From assembly GCF_019393635.1 (NCBI RefSeq), contig NC_057866.1, positions 230,033,359 to 230,097,358 of the forward strand: 64,000 bases of DNA, in the 5' to 3' direction. The translations under genes and the position numbers were made by a program. The stretch comes from Dromiciops gliroides (lineage: Eukaryota > Chordata > Mammalia > Microbiotheria > Microbiotheriidae). Below, one piece after another: positions 22,221 to 34,368 of the stretch. Positions within the stretch are counted from its first letter, which is position 1. Each line of letters starts with the position of its first letter. The notes beneath the pieces are model-generated. The model did not search any database. It worked only from the letters and a program-made list of their open reading frames with translations, and was not told the DNA's origin.

Positions 22221-23868
22221 TCTCATGGAGGCCTTTGGACAAGTGGGTATTCCTGACAGGTAGCAATCAACACTGATTGGTTAACAATTAATAAGAGAAT
22301 GAATATTATAATGAGGTGGACTTATTCTAATGAGGGGCTAGGGAACATGACTTTGCTCATGTCACACTTACTCCTCTTTACCCAGACTACCCCCAGCCTC
22401 AGGCAATCTAGACAAAGGGATCTACCTCCAACCCAAGTTTGCTTGAATAGAACACAGTGGGCCAAAATTTACCTAGATTGGATTTTTTTTTACTCTTTAA
22501 TTATAACTAAACTTCCCTAGTTGTGTGGGGTCTCGAACAAGATTGAGGAGAATATAAAATCTAATCAGCCCTGTTCTTCCAGAGGCTAATTTGGCCTAGT
22601 AGAAAATAGGTAGGGACAAAAGAAAAAAAAACACTTGGATGACCACAATATGAATGGGCTATTAATATAGGAGAAATAATAATTTTTCTCAACTCTATCT
22701 AAATGCCCCCAAAAGAACCCTATATTTAGAGATAGGAAAGATTTGTTTCAATCCTAGATTCCCTATTTTCTCCCCACCTGACCTTGGACAACTTGCAACC
22801 TCTCTGAGCCTGTTTTCTCATCAGCAAAATGAGAGGGCTATTAGAGATAGCCACTAAATTATCTTCCATCTCTAAACCCTAAGAAACATCAGAATAATAT
22901 CAACAAGACCAATTACCAGAATTAATTAAGACTTCTGAAAATGCTAAAGACAGTAAAAAGCATCTTGGAAAAAACAAGGGCAATTTAACACGAAATAGGC
23001 AAAATAGGTAAGAATACAGAGTCTCTTGGTTCAGACAGATAAGATTGGAAACAACAGACCTCTTACTGGTGTCAAGGCTGGGACATTTTCTCCTACTACA
23101 AGTGTCTAAGTTCTGGGCTCAAGCAAGTATCAGGTTCATACTTGGAGAATCTGACCCCTAAAGAGAGGTCAAGACCTTTGTCTTCTCTTTATGATACCTC
23201 CCTCAGAACTACAGGGAAAGTCACTTGAAACTTAGGTTTGACTCATGTTTTGGGTCTCCCCAAAAGGATGTAGAAGGGAGTCAATGTACAATGTAGATCA
23301 AGTATAAGGTGGCTATTTATTTCCTCCAAACACAAAAGCGGATTAAAACAAGAATAAAAAGATTCATAAACATGAATTGAAAAAAATTAAAACATGATAC
23401 ACTAATCCATAACTGCTTTTATATGCTCCCAGGTGATCAGTAATTTAAAATTTCACAGCATGAAATACTTTGTAGAATTGCTTAGCAGTCATTTCCCCTT
23501 CACCTCAGTTTTCACTGTCTGAACAACTTCCTCAAGATCCATGTCGTGCAGCCTTCTGTTCTTCCTTCTATTGATATTAATCTTCTCTGAGGAGGAAATA
23601 GTAGGTGTGGAAGAAAAAAACAAACCTCTTCCCACTGCTAATTAAGCTATGCCTGAGGAGCCTAGGAGGTACTAAATTCTTGAACTTCCAAGGATGCTTC
23701 CAAGTTTGGAAGCTTAGATTTCAACATTTTTGCGTGGTCACCTAAGTTCTGAGAAAGAAACACAAAGCAGATGAGTCATCCAGGACCTTGAGATCCTGAC
23801 TCAGTATCACCAGATGAGCACATGATCTAGCTGCCATATAGAACCAACAGGTGACCAAGAGTCATCCC
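22221..23868. other. Mostly unassigned, with a MIR relic
   Basis: At about 22715-22885 a plus-strand MIR is recognisable (gttttctcatcagcaaaatg, then 'ctattagagatagcc'). The stretch around 23060-23350 has a compact, LTR-like feel but no confirmed signals. Otherwise nothing is identified. Confidence 0.5.
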
Positions 23869-23893
23869 TACACACACACACACACACACACCA
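23868..23893. repeat. (CA)n microsatellite
   Basis: About twelve uninterrupted CA units, beginning after 'catccctaca'. Confidence 0.9.
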
Positions 23894-24364
23894 TGAAACA
23901 TAAATAAAGCACCTCACATTCTTAGCATATTGGAAGAGAACTGTGGAGAGTAGAGTCATGCCTTTTAAAGTAGACTGATTGGGCTGGTCTTCCTGGCTCA
24001 GTAAACCAACATCTTTTATAGGTCTCCTCCCCCACTGGTATCACAAGGAACAAGGGATGGCTGATCCCCAAACTCCAAGTCCGTCAACCCTGAGCACATT
24101 TGTTGCCAAAAATGTCCAGAGGGAGTCCCCATTCCATACTGAAAGAATTCATGGATGACGTCAATGAACTGTTCTCAATAATCTCTGAGGAATTGTGGGA
24201 ATCAGCAATGCCAGATGATTAGTTTTAGTCTTTACTCTTTTTTGTTCAACATTTTTATCACTTTACTTGCGTGAAAGCTTGCAAGGTATGATTATCAAAT
24301 TAGCAAATTATACATAGTATAATAGAATCAAGATGACTGACAGGAACTATCATTCAATCAAAAA

Positions 24365-25445
24365 GTATTTATTAAGGACTTAAAGAAAGGCCAAAATACT
24401 GTCTGTGCCCTAAAGGATCACATGTTCTAATAAGGGACAAATATGCAAATAATGGGGTTACAGTAAAGGTGTATATAATGTAAAAAGAAAGCAATCTAAG
24501 AAGGAAAGCATTAGCAGAAGATGAAATTTGAGCTGAGTCTTGAAAGAAATCAAAGAATCTAAAAGGTGAGGTGAGAAAATAGTTCAGCCATGAGGGACAG
24601 TCAGAAGAAAGGCATGGGTATGAAAGATGTAAGTGAGGAATAACAAGGAGTTCAGAGGTGCTGAATCATAATATAAATGGAAAGGAATAAAGTATAAGAA
24701 GACTGGAAAGGTAAGAAGAAGCTGGGTTACAAAGAATTCTAAATACCAGAGGACTTTATATTTGCTCCTGGGTGTAATAAGTTCCACTAAGCTTTATTAA
24801 GTAAAGAATGAATTGGTTAAACCTATACTTTAGTAAAATCACTTTGTCAGCTATGCTGTGGATGTATTTGGTGTAGAGAGAGACTTAAGGCAAAGCATCC
24901 AGTTAGGAAGCTATTTCAATAATCTAAGCAGAAGTGGTGATGAGAACTCGACCTAGAGTGTTGGCTGCATGAGTATAGAGAAGTGGACATAGATGAAAGA
25001 GGATGTAAAGGTGGAAATTACAAAGTTTGGGGATGAATTGGCTATGTGGGGTGAGTGTGAAAAAGCAGTCAGGAATGACATCTCTGTTGTGAGCCTGGTT
25101 GACTGGGAGGATGGTAATGTTTTCAGTAGTAATTATAAAGCTGGTAAGAGGCTAAGGTTCAGGGTTAAAGACAATAAGAACTATCTTGAATTTAATGTGT
25201 TTGAAATACTTATGAGAAACTAAGTTTGAGACCTCTAAGAGTCAGTCAGTGGTGTGGGACTAGAGTTCAAAATAGAGATGAAATTTGGTTAAATAGATGT
25301 ATGAATCATTCATGTAAAGACAATAATTTACCTAATGGGAGCCAATAAAATCACCCATGAGATAATAGAGAGGGAGAAGGAGAGACCCTTGGAGACATCC
25401 ACAGTTAGTGGGTATGACATGGATGAAACAAAGGGTCAAATATAA
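24365..25445 (-). repeat. L2 fragment, minus strand
   Basis: On the plus strand the order of phrases is that of reversed L2 ORF2: 'gagctgagtcttgaaagaa', 'aggcatgggtatgaaag', 'taggaagctatttcaataatc', 'gaatgacatctctg', 'taagtttgagacctct'. The 3' end is to the left. No open frame remains except a 76-codon accident at 24993. Confidence 0.75.
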
Positions 25446-26218
25446 CATTACAAAATTCAATACGGATTAATATGACTCTTGAATTTAGTTCCAAAAAAAT
25501 CAAATGCAGAAAAAAGTTCAGGGTTGGAGAATCATTGTTCATTATTTTTTTTAAAGTCAAACCAGAGGTTTAGTTTACTGAAAGTTCAATGTGTGCCATG
25601 AGTGTAATGTGGTCACTTAAAAAAACTATATTCATAAAACTACAATATCAAGAATTAGGGAGGAGGCTATTTTGTACATGTATTAAACAGATAACATGGG
25701 CTCATAACATCATATGATAGATTTAGTCAGAAAAACATTTACTAGCATGCCCTTACCTCTAAGGTTCTAACAACCATCTCGGAGGGGGATGAGGGGCAAT
25801 GAACCCATGGATCACTTTTAAGGTTAATCTGCATTTTTAACATTTTATCCATCACCTTCTGAAGTTCCGAATTCAGCCAAACAATAGGTCAAGCCCTAAT
25901 ATGTAATGTTTGGGAGTTATAAATGATTACACTGGAAATTGATCAGCTATGGGGAACTATTTCAATCAGTTCAAGCTGACTTAGAGGTCATTCAGCTTAT
26001 CCAACAGCTTTATTTTCCTCTTCCTTTCTGGAGGTCAATTTCCTCATCTATAAAATGAAAAGGTTGGTCTAGTTCAACAAAGTAAATGGAAAGAATAAAC
26101 AACAGCAAATTAAAACTAAATGTGAATAATCACAATGACCAAGGTAGGGCCTGGAGGAGAAATAAGAAAATACATCTCCTTTCCTTCTCTGCAAAACTGG
26201 GGGTCTAGGAGGGTGGAA
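25446..26218. other. Unassigned old DNA
   Basis: The text near 25540-25640 ('gaaagttcaatgtgtgccatgag') looks like an ancient repeat I cannot name, and a MIR scrap ('tttcctcatctataaaatga') is at 26039-26058. No gene is seen. Confidence 0.45.
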
Positions 26219-26312
26219 CACTATACACATGCGTGCATACATACATGCATGTACACGTGAACACATGCACATACATATACACACATGCATATGTGTGTGT
26301 ATGTTTGCATAG
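26219..26312. repeat. Alternating purine-pyrimidine simple repeat
   Basis: Mixed CA, TG and ATGC units (for example 'tgcatacatacatgcatg' and 'acacatgcatatgtgtgtgt') run for about 90 bases. Such tracts can adopt Z-DNA or hairpin forms. Confidence 0.7.
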
Positions 26313-26400
26313 CCTCAGCCTTGCTTAATATGTTGTTTTGTTTTGAAAAACTGTTTTTTCTTCCTAAAACAACACCTTCTTATAAGAATTGGTTTGTTGG

Positions 26401-26556
26401 GGGGCAGCTAGGTGGTGCAGCGGATAAAGCACCAACCCTGGATTCAGGAGTACCTGGGTTCAAATCCGACCTCAGACAGTTGACACTTACTAGCTGTGTG
26501 ACCCTGGACAAGTCACTTAACCCCCATTGCCACACAAAAAAGATTTTTTTTAAAAA
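26401..26556 (+). repeat. Short marsupial SINE with perfect TSD
   Basis: Full short SINE from ggggcagctaggtggtgcag to 'cattgccacac' plus an A-rich tail. The duplication aattggtttgttgg is perfect (26387-26400 and 26557-26570). Confidence 0.92.
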
Positions 26557-26992
26557 AATTGGTTTGTTGGATAGGGGAAAGAGAATATCCATCAAAATTA
26601 AGACTTTTTTAAAAAGTCTAAAACAAATTAAGGGGGTGGAAGTTAATGGTTTCTGATGTCCCTCCTAGCCCTGCATACATGATTCTGTGCAAAATGGAGA
26701 TAAGCCTAAGAGATTGTCTTTCAACAATAATAGCCTCTGGGGGCAGAGCCAAGATGGCAGAGGAAAGGCACTAACCTCTCAGAGCTCCCCACACGATCAT
26801 TCCAAAAACCTCCAAATAATGCCATAAGACATTGGAGCAGTAGAACACACAAAAGGATGGGGTGAGATCATTTTCCAGTCAAAGACAACTTAGAAGGTCA
26901 GCAGGAAAGGTCTGTTGTACCAGGGTGGGAGTGGAGCCTGGACCTCTGCCATGCTGACATAGATCAGGCACCACCAGAGAAAGAGACCTCCA

Positions 26993-27047
26993 CTGTGTGA
27001 CCCTGGGCAAGTCACTTAACCCCAATTGCCTCACTAAAAACAAAAAA
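26993..27047 (+). repeat. Very short 5'-truncated SINE with perfect TSD
   Basis: Only the last part of the short SINE ('tgtgtgaccctgggcaagtc' onward) plus tail is present. The 15-base duplication agaaagagacctcca is perfect (26978-26992 and 27048-27062). It lies in the 5' UTR of the ORF1-only element. Confidence 0.92.
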
Positions 27048-27797
27048 AGAAAGAGACCTCCAGAGATTCTGAACTCACTGCAGCTGTGGCTGCTTCTGAA
27101 ACTTGGCTCACAGTCTGATGAGAAGGTCAAGTGGCCAGTGGGAGATTACAAAGGTCGCTGCTGGTACTGAGGTGGAACTCGGTTGTTTTGCCCATGCTGA
27201 GAACCAGGAAGCAGTCTTTAGTGTTGGACACATGTGGGAGAGGGGCACAGGCATGCCCAAAGCTAGCAACCATAATGAGAAAGAATTCTGTTTCCAGGTT
27301 AAAGAGCAAGCAAGCCTAGGGCTATTTACAGACCAATTCACAGGCCAGGGGAGTGGTGAACCTTCCTGTCATTAAATTGTACCACCTGGGAACCCCTAAA
27401 GCTTGGTACAGGGCAACCCAAGGCAGGCAGTGCCCCACTTTAAGAAGGATTTAAAAGTCAAGAAATAGACTAGAAAAAAAACAGAAAAAAAAATGTGGAG
27501 CCTAGAAAGTTTCTTTGGTGACAAGGAAGATCAAAATACAACCTCAGAAGAAGATAACAAAGTCAAAGCTTCTACACCCAAAGCTTCCAAGAAAAGTATT
27601 AATTGGTTTCAGGCCATGGAAACACTTAAAAAGGACTTTGAAGATAAGGTAAGAGAAGTAGAGGAAAAAATGGAAAGAGAAATGAGAGTGATGCTGGAAA
27701 GTCATAAAAAAGTCAACAGCTTTAAAAGCCAAATGGAAAAACTCTCTGGAGAAAGAGAATGATGCAGGCAAGTCATGAAAAAAAGTCAATAACTTGA

Positions 27798-28273
27798 TGG
27801 TCTTTATGTGGTGGCAAGGAATTGGAAGATGAGGGGATGCCCATCAATTGGGGAATGGCTGGACAAGTTGTGGTATATGAAAACAATGGAATACTATTGT
27901 GCTGTAAGAAACGATGAGCAGGAGGAGTTCAGAGAAACCTGGAGGGTCTTGCGTGGGCTGATGATGAGTGAGATGAGCAGAACCAGAAGAACATTGTACA
28001 CAGTATCATCAACATTGAGTGTTGATCTACTGTGATGGACTATATTTTTCTCATCAATGCAATGGTACAGAAGAGTTCCAGGGAACTCATGATAGAAGAG
28101 GATCTCCAAATACAAGGGGAAAAAAAAAAGAACTGTGGAGTATAGATGCTGAATGGACCATACTATTTCTTTTGTTTTTTGTGCTATGGTTTTTTCTATT
28201 TTGAGGTTTCTCATCATTGCTCTGATTTTTCTCTTATAACATGACTAATGCAGAAATAGGATTAATGTTATTA

Positions 28274-28365
<92 letters not shown>

Positions 28366-28544
28366 AAACCTATATCAGATTACCTGCTCTCTAGGGGAGG
28401 GGAGAGGGAGGGGAGGGAGGGAGAAAAATCTGAAATTGGAAAGCTTGTATAAACAAAAGTTGAGAACTATCTTTATATATAAAGGGAAAAATATTTTATT
28501 AATTAAAAAATTAAAAATAAATTTAAAATATTTTAAAATATTTT
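27798..28544 (+). mobile_element. Young 5'-truncated L1 inserted in ORF1
   Basis: It carries the ORF2 C-terminus (VARNWKMRGCPSIGEWLDKL, then EEFRETWRVLRGLMMSEMSR) in an open frame at 27808-28035, a 3' UTR with a TG/TA microsatellite, a G-rich tract and an A-rich end. The target duplication aaaagtcaatarcttga (27781-27797 and 28545-28561, one mismatch) lies within the ORF1 text of the host element. Confidence 0.93.
28274..28361. repeat. Compound (TG)n(TA)n microsatellite
   Basis: About nine TG units run straight into roughly thirty TA units. Sister L1 copies at 14.39 kb have only a few units at the same place, so the expansion is specific to this copy. Confidence 0.95.
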
Positions 28545-29461
28545 AAAAGTCAATAGCTTGAAAAAACAAATGGAAAAGCTCTCTGAAGAAAATAATTGCT
28601 TAAGAATTAGGATTGAACAAACGGAAGCTAATGACTTTATGAGAAATCAAGACATAATAAAGCAAATCCAAATGAATGAAAAAATAGACAGCAATGTGAA
28701 ATATCTCCTTGGAAAAACAGCTTACCTGGAAATATATAACCAGGAGAGATAATTTGAAAATTATTGGACTACTTGAAAACCATGATAAAAAGTAGCTTAG
28801 ACATCATCTACCAAGAGATTGTTAGGGAAAATTGCCCTGATATTCTAGAAGCAGAAGGTAAAATAGAAATTGAAAGAACCTACCCATCACCTCCTGAAAG
28901 AGATTCCAAAATGAAACTTCCAGGAATGTGATAGCCAAATTCCAGAGCTCCCAGGTCAAGGAGAAAATATTTCAAGCATCCAGAAAGAAACAATTCAAGT
29001 ATTGTGGATCCACAGTCAGGATAACACAAGATCTAGCAGCTTCTACATTAAAGGATCAGATGGCATAGAAGATGATATTCTGGAGAGCAAAGGAATAGGG
29101 ATTACAACAAAGAATCACCTACCCAGCAAAACTTTGTATAATCTTTCAGGGGGAAAAATGGGAATTCAATGAAAGAGAGGACTTTCAGACATTCATGATG
29201 AACAGACCTAAGCTGAATTTGATTTTCAAATATAAGACCCTAGAGAAGCATAAAAAGCTAAAGAAGAAAAAGAAATCATAAGAGATATTAAAATGTTAAT
29301 CTGTTTACATTCCTACATGGGAAGATGATACGTCTAACTCATAAGAACTTCCTCAGTATTAGGACAGCTGAAAGGAATGTTTGGATAGAGAGCACAGGTA
29401 GGAATTGATTATGAAGGGATGATATCTGTAAAACATTTATTGTTTGTTTATTGCTTTTTTG

Positions 29462-29596
29462 TGGGGCAGTCAGGGTACGGGAGCATGCCCAGGCTGATGC
29501 AATTGGGGAGTGTCTTGTGTCTGAGGCCAGATTTGGGCTCAGATCCTCCTGGGTCCAGGGTAGGTGCTTTGTCCACTGTGTCACCTAGTTGCACCA
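29462..29596 (-). repeat. Antisense SINE built into the HAL1-like element
   Basis: Same position and flanks as 11585-11698: 'gggatgatatctgtaaa' before and 'atgatgatatctttaaa' after, an old target duplication. It shares 'cctcctgggtccagggt' with that copy, a wording absent from ordinary short SINEs in the window. Confidence 0.8.
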
Positions 29597-30771
29597 TGAT
29601 GATATCTTTAAAATAAAATTAAGGGGTGAGAGGAATGCACTGGGAGAAAGGGAAATGGAGACTTGAATGGGTCAAAGAATCTCACATAAAAGAAGCAAGA
29701 AAAAGTTTATGGAGTGGAAGGGAAGATGGGGGAGAATCAGGGCAGTGAATGAGCCTTACTCTCATCAGAATTGACTCAAAGAGCGAATAACATATACACT
29801 CCAGTGTGTATAGTAATATATTTTGCCCTGTGGGGAAGTGGGAGGGGAAGGGGATAAGGAGGGAAGGGTGAAGGAAGGGAGGGCAGATTAAGGGAGAGGC
29901 ACCCACTTTTGAGGAGGGATAGGGTAAAAGAAGATAGAAAACATAGTAAATATCATGGGGGATGGAGGGAAACACAGTTAGCAATAGTAACTTGGGAAAA
30001 AAATTTGAAACAGAAGCAAGAGCAATGTAAGATGAGGATGAGGAGGAACAGGAGGAGGAGGAGGAGGATGCTACTTACTTTGCTGGGCTATTCTAAAGAA
30101 AATTCTTTGTCAGGTATTAGCTACTATATAAATGTTAGCTATTATTGTTGTTGCAATAATCAACCTCATGTGTGTTTTGCAGGAAAATATCCATTTAAAG
30201 TACTATATAAATACAGTTTACGATAAAAAATAAAAGATGAACAGGATGCTATCAGAAAAAACTGTAACGATTTACATGAGCTGATGCAAAGTGAAATGTA
30301 CTATATACAAAATAACAGCAATATTGTAAGATGATCTGCTGTGAATGACTTGGTTGTTTTCAGCAAGACAACTCTGAATGACTTGTGAAAATTGCAGTCC
30401 ATCTACGGAGAAAGAACTGATGGTACCTGAATACAGATGGAAGTATATTTTGTTGTTGTTAGTTCCTTTTTCTAAAGTATTTTTATCTGCTGTGTTTTGC
30501 ACAACTGCACGTGTCTAACTTATATTGAATTGCTTGAGGTCTTAAGGGGGGAATAAGGAGGAAGGATGACAATTTGGAACACAATGTTTTAAAATAGATG
30601 TTACAATTTGATTTTACATGTAATGTGGGGAAAAATTCTAAATAAATAAACAAATGCACAAATAGATAGATAAATGAACAACTAAATAAATAAATGAATG
30701 GATTAATTAATATAAAAACAATAATAGCCTCTGGTACTATGATGATTATAAGTTAATATGTCAGATGCTTT

Positions 30772-31210
30772 TTTTACTTTACTTTATTTTAATTTATGGA
30801 ATAAAACAAGCATTTCCATAACACAGCATAATAAAAAAGATGATTGCACATGAAACTACAAATCTACTATGTATAACCTGCTATTCCTTGTAAATATACA
30901 ACAAAGTTTCTTTTTTTCCTTTTTTTCTTCCCCCCCACCCCTGACCTAGAGATGATCACCATTAGACAAAAATAGGCGTGTGTGTGCATATATATGTCTG
31001 TATATACATATGTGTGTATGTAAAAATTATTCTATGTGTATTTCTATTTATCATTTTTTTTCTCTGGATGCAGATAGGATCTTTCTTCATATGTCTTTTC
31101 TAGTTAGTTTGGGTATTATAAAAATCAAAATAACTTATTCACTCAAAGCCATTCTTAAAATAGTATTACTGTTACTGTATACAATTATCAGATGCTTTCA
31201 AGAAGAAAGA
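30772..31210 (-). mobile_element. L1/HAL1-type 3' UTR fragment, minus strand
   Basis: The phrases 'ggaataaaacaagcatttcc', 'gattgcacatgaaactac', 'ctgctattccttgtaaatat' and 'gatgcagataggatctttc' form a marsupial LINE 3' region read backwards. It lies just outside the preceding element's duplication and is a separate, older insertion. I recall the family only by pattern. Confidence 0.6.
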
Positions 31211-31803
31211 TTTTAAGTCTCAAGTCTACTAGTCTTAGTAACAAGAGGAGCTTTCTCCCAAAGTACCCTATGACTTTCTTCTAACCTCATTCAGACTTCC
31301 TATTACTGGCTGATTAATGGGTTAGAACCCTGTGCCAGAGCTTACTCATTGGGCCAGGCATGAAATAATGTGTCAAAGAGAAAAAGAGCAGAAAGTTGGG
31401 TCTGTACATGCAACATTGTGGGATGTGCACAGCTTGGAACTACTCTATGGCTGAGGAAGAAGAAAGTGAGGGATGTTATCAACCAAGAAATGGGCTCAAG
31501 GTCTAGTTCTTTCCTTTCATGAAAAATGACCAAGACCTCCCAGAAAATCCTGTAACCAACATGGCCTTCAGGATAGGAATTATTCATCTAATGATTTTTG
31601 CAGGCAGCATGATGAGTCTATCCACTGCAAGAATACTTTACTCGAAGGCTACTTAAATTTATGATCCCGTGTCAGTTTCAGGAACCAGGAATATGAGTCT
31701 GCCTGGGAGAGACAAGATAGTGTTTATTTCTATTCCAAGGAAGAAAGTAAATGGCAATATTAATCCTCTTCCAAAAAAAATAGTTCTGGGTTTTCCTTTT
31801 AAA

Positions 31804-31807
<4 letters not shown>
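31211..31807. other. Unassigned
   Basis: No repeat or coding signal recognised. The short frames here are accidental. Confidence 0.5.

Positions 31808-31852
<45 letters not shown>
31808..31852. repeat. (CA)n microsatellite
   Basis: About 22 uninterrupted CA units. It creates threonine/histidine (plus strand) or cysteine/valine (minus strand) runs in spurious open frames. Confidence 0.97.
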
Positions 31853-31855
<3 letters not shown>

Positions 31856-32879
31856 CTAACCAACCACAACAACCCACACATAATGGAAATGGAATAGCTC
31901 AACACCAGCTGTTTGGATCACCCCCCTAATCCTAGTCCTTATAAACCCAAAGCAATAAAGAACAATGACTTGTCACTGCTTCCATGGATTTTTCTCAGAA
32001 CTCTTAGAACAAAAATCAAAACCCCACTTCCAAACTTTGCCTTTCTGTCTTTTGTCAGTACAGCATGGAATTGCTTTCAGAGTAGAGATGAAGTGAGATA
32101 CAGTCTTGGGAGGAAAATACTATATGCACAGAACATATTGGGGGTAGCAAACTTGCAGATGTCGGGAGAGAGGGGGTGGGAAACCTGTTCTCCTAGATTT
32201 GACAAGAGGAGAAAATAAAAAACATCCAGCACTTACATCCTCTGTTTAGCATTCTATGTAATATTTACAGATAACTATAGCATGAGTCATGCAGAATATG
32301 GTGCACCAGTGAAAGTTATGTAAAACAGTCCATTTCCAGTGTCTCATCCTGCAGCTTCATCTTTCCTTATTCACCAGTATTTCTCTTTATTTTGACAACA
32401 AACAATACAAGTGCATTTAATTCCAGGGAGATTTTTCTTCAAAGACCAGAGATAGTTACCCTAAAACAAGATCCCATAAAGAAAACTGAATCATCTTCAT
32501 GAGAAGGGTCTGGCCAGACTATGACTAAGCCTGCAGGTACCCTGGGGCCCTGCGCTCATGTATCAGTAGACCAAAACCACAGAAAAATCACCTTCTTTAC
32601 AGACATCTTTCTCTCTTTTTCCTATGCCATATTATGACAGAATTCTTGCAAAGAAGCTGAGCCCATTAAGAGTTTCCACTGTTACACCCATACCCAGACT
32701 TTTGATCCTGCTTGCAATTTGGGAAGTTATACATCCATTTAACAATCCACCAGTGCCATATGGTGTAACTTGTTATTAGTAGCATTTCTGAAATTTTGAG
32801 TTGATTAAATAATTTATTGCTTCTTGGAAGTTAACTTTAAGCAGGAATGAAGGAAAAAAGCTGAAGAAGAACAATGAAA
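31853..32879. other. Unassigned unique-looking DNA
   Basis: About 1 kb with no recognised repeat, exon or RNA gene. Confidence 0.5.
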
Positions 32880-33090
32880 TCTAATGGAAAGAAGACAGGA
32901 CTTTGGAGTATGAGGAATTTTGTTTACCTCTCAGCTCTGCTGTTTACTGAATGTGTGTCTTTGGGCAAGCCACCTAACCAAGATAATCCTAAATTTCCTC
33001 ATTGTTGAGTTGAGAGGATATGGGCTATATATTACCTGTAATATTTTCTCCAGGTCTAGCATTTTCTAGGCCTAGGATCCTAAGAATTTT
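32880..33090 (+). repeat. MIR-type SINE relic
   Basis: Recognised by 'ctctgctgtttactgaatgtg', 'gggcaagccacctaacc' and 'aatttcctcattgttgagt', which follow the MIR body order. It is heavily diverged. Confidence 0.6.
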
Positions 33091-33379
33091 CTTGGGAAAT
33101 TGACTTGAAGAAACAGAAAGATCTTGCTTGGAATTTATTTGTTTAAGTCTACTCTTTTTTACTTGATGGGGACATTAGAGTTTATCTAGACCAACCTTCT
33201 ATTTAAGAATCCTTTCTATAATATATGTAATAATCTGTATATGAAAAAGCAGTTATGTTAGAAGTACCAAATCAAATAGTGATAAAAGTACAGAATGATC
33301 TGGCCTTGGTTGTAAAAAGGTTCATTTTTTACTAAGGACTTGATGCCAAACTTTATATGAGAATAATTATAAATACCGT

Positions 33380-33570
33380 ATTTTCCATATCTCCCAGACA
33401 CATAGTACTAGTTTTCCTCCCTTGTTTCTCCCCACTCAAATCCATCCTCCATGTAGAAATAAAAAGGATTTTCCTAAAGCATAGGTCTGACCACATTACC
33501 ATCTCCGCCTCCCCCTCAATCAATAAATTACAAAGACTTTCTATTATTTCTAGGATCAAATAGCTTATTT
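33380..33570 (+). repeat. L2 fragment
   Basis: The text 'taaagcataggtctgaccac' and the following 'aaagactttctattatttctagg' are the L2 stretch before the 3' tail ('aatgcaggtctgaccatgtcac...aatggctccctattacc'). Confidence 0.65.
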
Positions 33571-33785
33571 AGTTTTAAAAGTTATTATATAATTTCTTCA
33601 AAAGAGCAACTTTTCTATATTTAAGAAGGAAAGAAAGGAGAAATGGAGGTATGGAGAGGGGAAAGAAGAATGCATTATTCAGCAAGAGTGGGCATGCAAA
33701 TGACAGATGACTTCACTGTGTGCCAGTGAAAGGTGATACATTTAAGAGAACAAGATTGAAACTCTTTTAAAGATAATAGACTACC

Positions 33786-33855
33786 TACTTGACATGTAAT
33801 AGCTGTGTGACCCTGGGCAAGTCACTTGACCCTCATTGCCCCACCCAAAAAAAAA
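33786..33855 (+). repeat. 5'-truncated short SINE with perfect 17-base TSD
   Basis: Only the last half of the SINE ('agctgtgtgaccctgggcaa' onward) and its poly(A) are present. The duplication aaagataatagactacc is perfect at 33769-33785 and 33856-33872. Confidence 0.93.
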
Positions 33856-34215
33856 AAAGATAATAGACTACCCCTGCATGTGACAGCTAATTCCGAACAT
33901 CTGTGAGTGTGTGGTGGGTGTGTTTCTGATGAATACCATGAGCACCTTATTTCTGGAAAGAGGATGCAATCAAAATGTATAAAAACATGAAGTATGTAGA
34001 TTAGTTGAATGTGAACTTGGTCATAAAAATAATACTAGAATCAGTCTTAAAACAAGTACAGGCTGTTCAAGGAGAGAAGGTTATATGCCTGAGAAAAGGT
34101 GGCTTAGGTCAAAATATCAAGTGAATTCTGATTTTCCAATAAAAATAATGTAGTATTAGGAGGCTTTGTTTATGACCAAGTTCTTTATGCAACTTTGAAT
34201 AGAAATAACTATAAA

Positions 34216-34368
34216 CTGGGGCAACTAGATGGCATAGTGGATAAAGCACTGGCCCTGGATTCAGGAGGACCTGAATATAAATCTGGCCTCTGTTACTTGA
34301 CACTTTCTTAGCTGTGTGACCCTGGGCAAGTCACTTAACCCTCATTGCCTCACAAAAAAGGGGGGAAA
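34216..34368 (+). repeat. Short marsupial SINE with perfect 15-base TSD
   Basis: A complete, slightly diverged short SINE. The duplication agaaataactataaa flanks it (34201-34215 and 34369-34383). Confidence 0.92.

Larger units (their letters stand above)
27493..29225 (+). pseudogene. ORF1 of the HAL1-like element, broken
   Basis: The reading starts MWSLESFFGDKEDQNTTSEE at 27493 and enters a coiled-coil-like stretch (DFEDKVREVEEKMEREMRVM, 27638-27697) before a stop at 27762. A young L1 insertion (27798-28544) then splits it. It resumes at 28558 with KLSEENNCLRIRIEQTEAND and VKYLLGKTAYLE, breaks again at 28752, and the RRM and C-terminal domain continue in shifted frames ('ASRKKQFKYC' at about 28976-29005). 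L1 ORF1 proteins bind RNA and form trimers; this one is inactive. Confidence 0.85.
26741..30716 (+). mobile_element. Full-length ORF1-only (HAL1-like) retrotransposon
   Basis: The perfect 18-base duplication aacaataatagcctctgg (26723-26740 and 30717-30734) brackets the entire unit, so it arrived as one insertion. In order it holds a 5' UTR starting 'gggcagagccaagatggcag', ORF1 from 27493, a spacer with an embedded antisense SINE (29462-29596), a purine-rich GGA tract (30030-30070), MIR-like text (30075-30160), an L1-like 3' end (30236-30640) and an A-rich tail. No endonuclease or reverse transcriptase is present. It would have depended on L1 proteins supplied in trans, as known half-L1 (HAL1) elements do. 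Removing later insertions at 26993-27047 and 27798-28544 leaves about 3.1 kb. Confidence 0.88.

Noticed and set aside
31669..31929. Threonine/histidine-repeat protein
   Set aside because: Produced by translating the (CA)n microsatellite.
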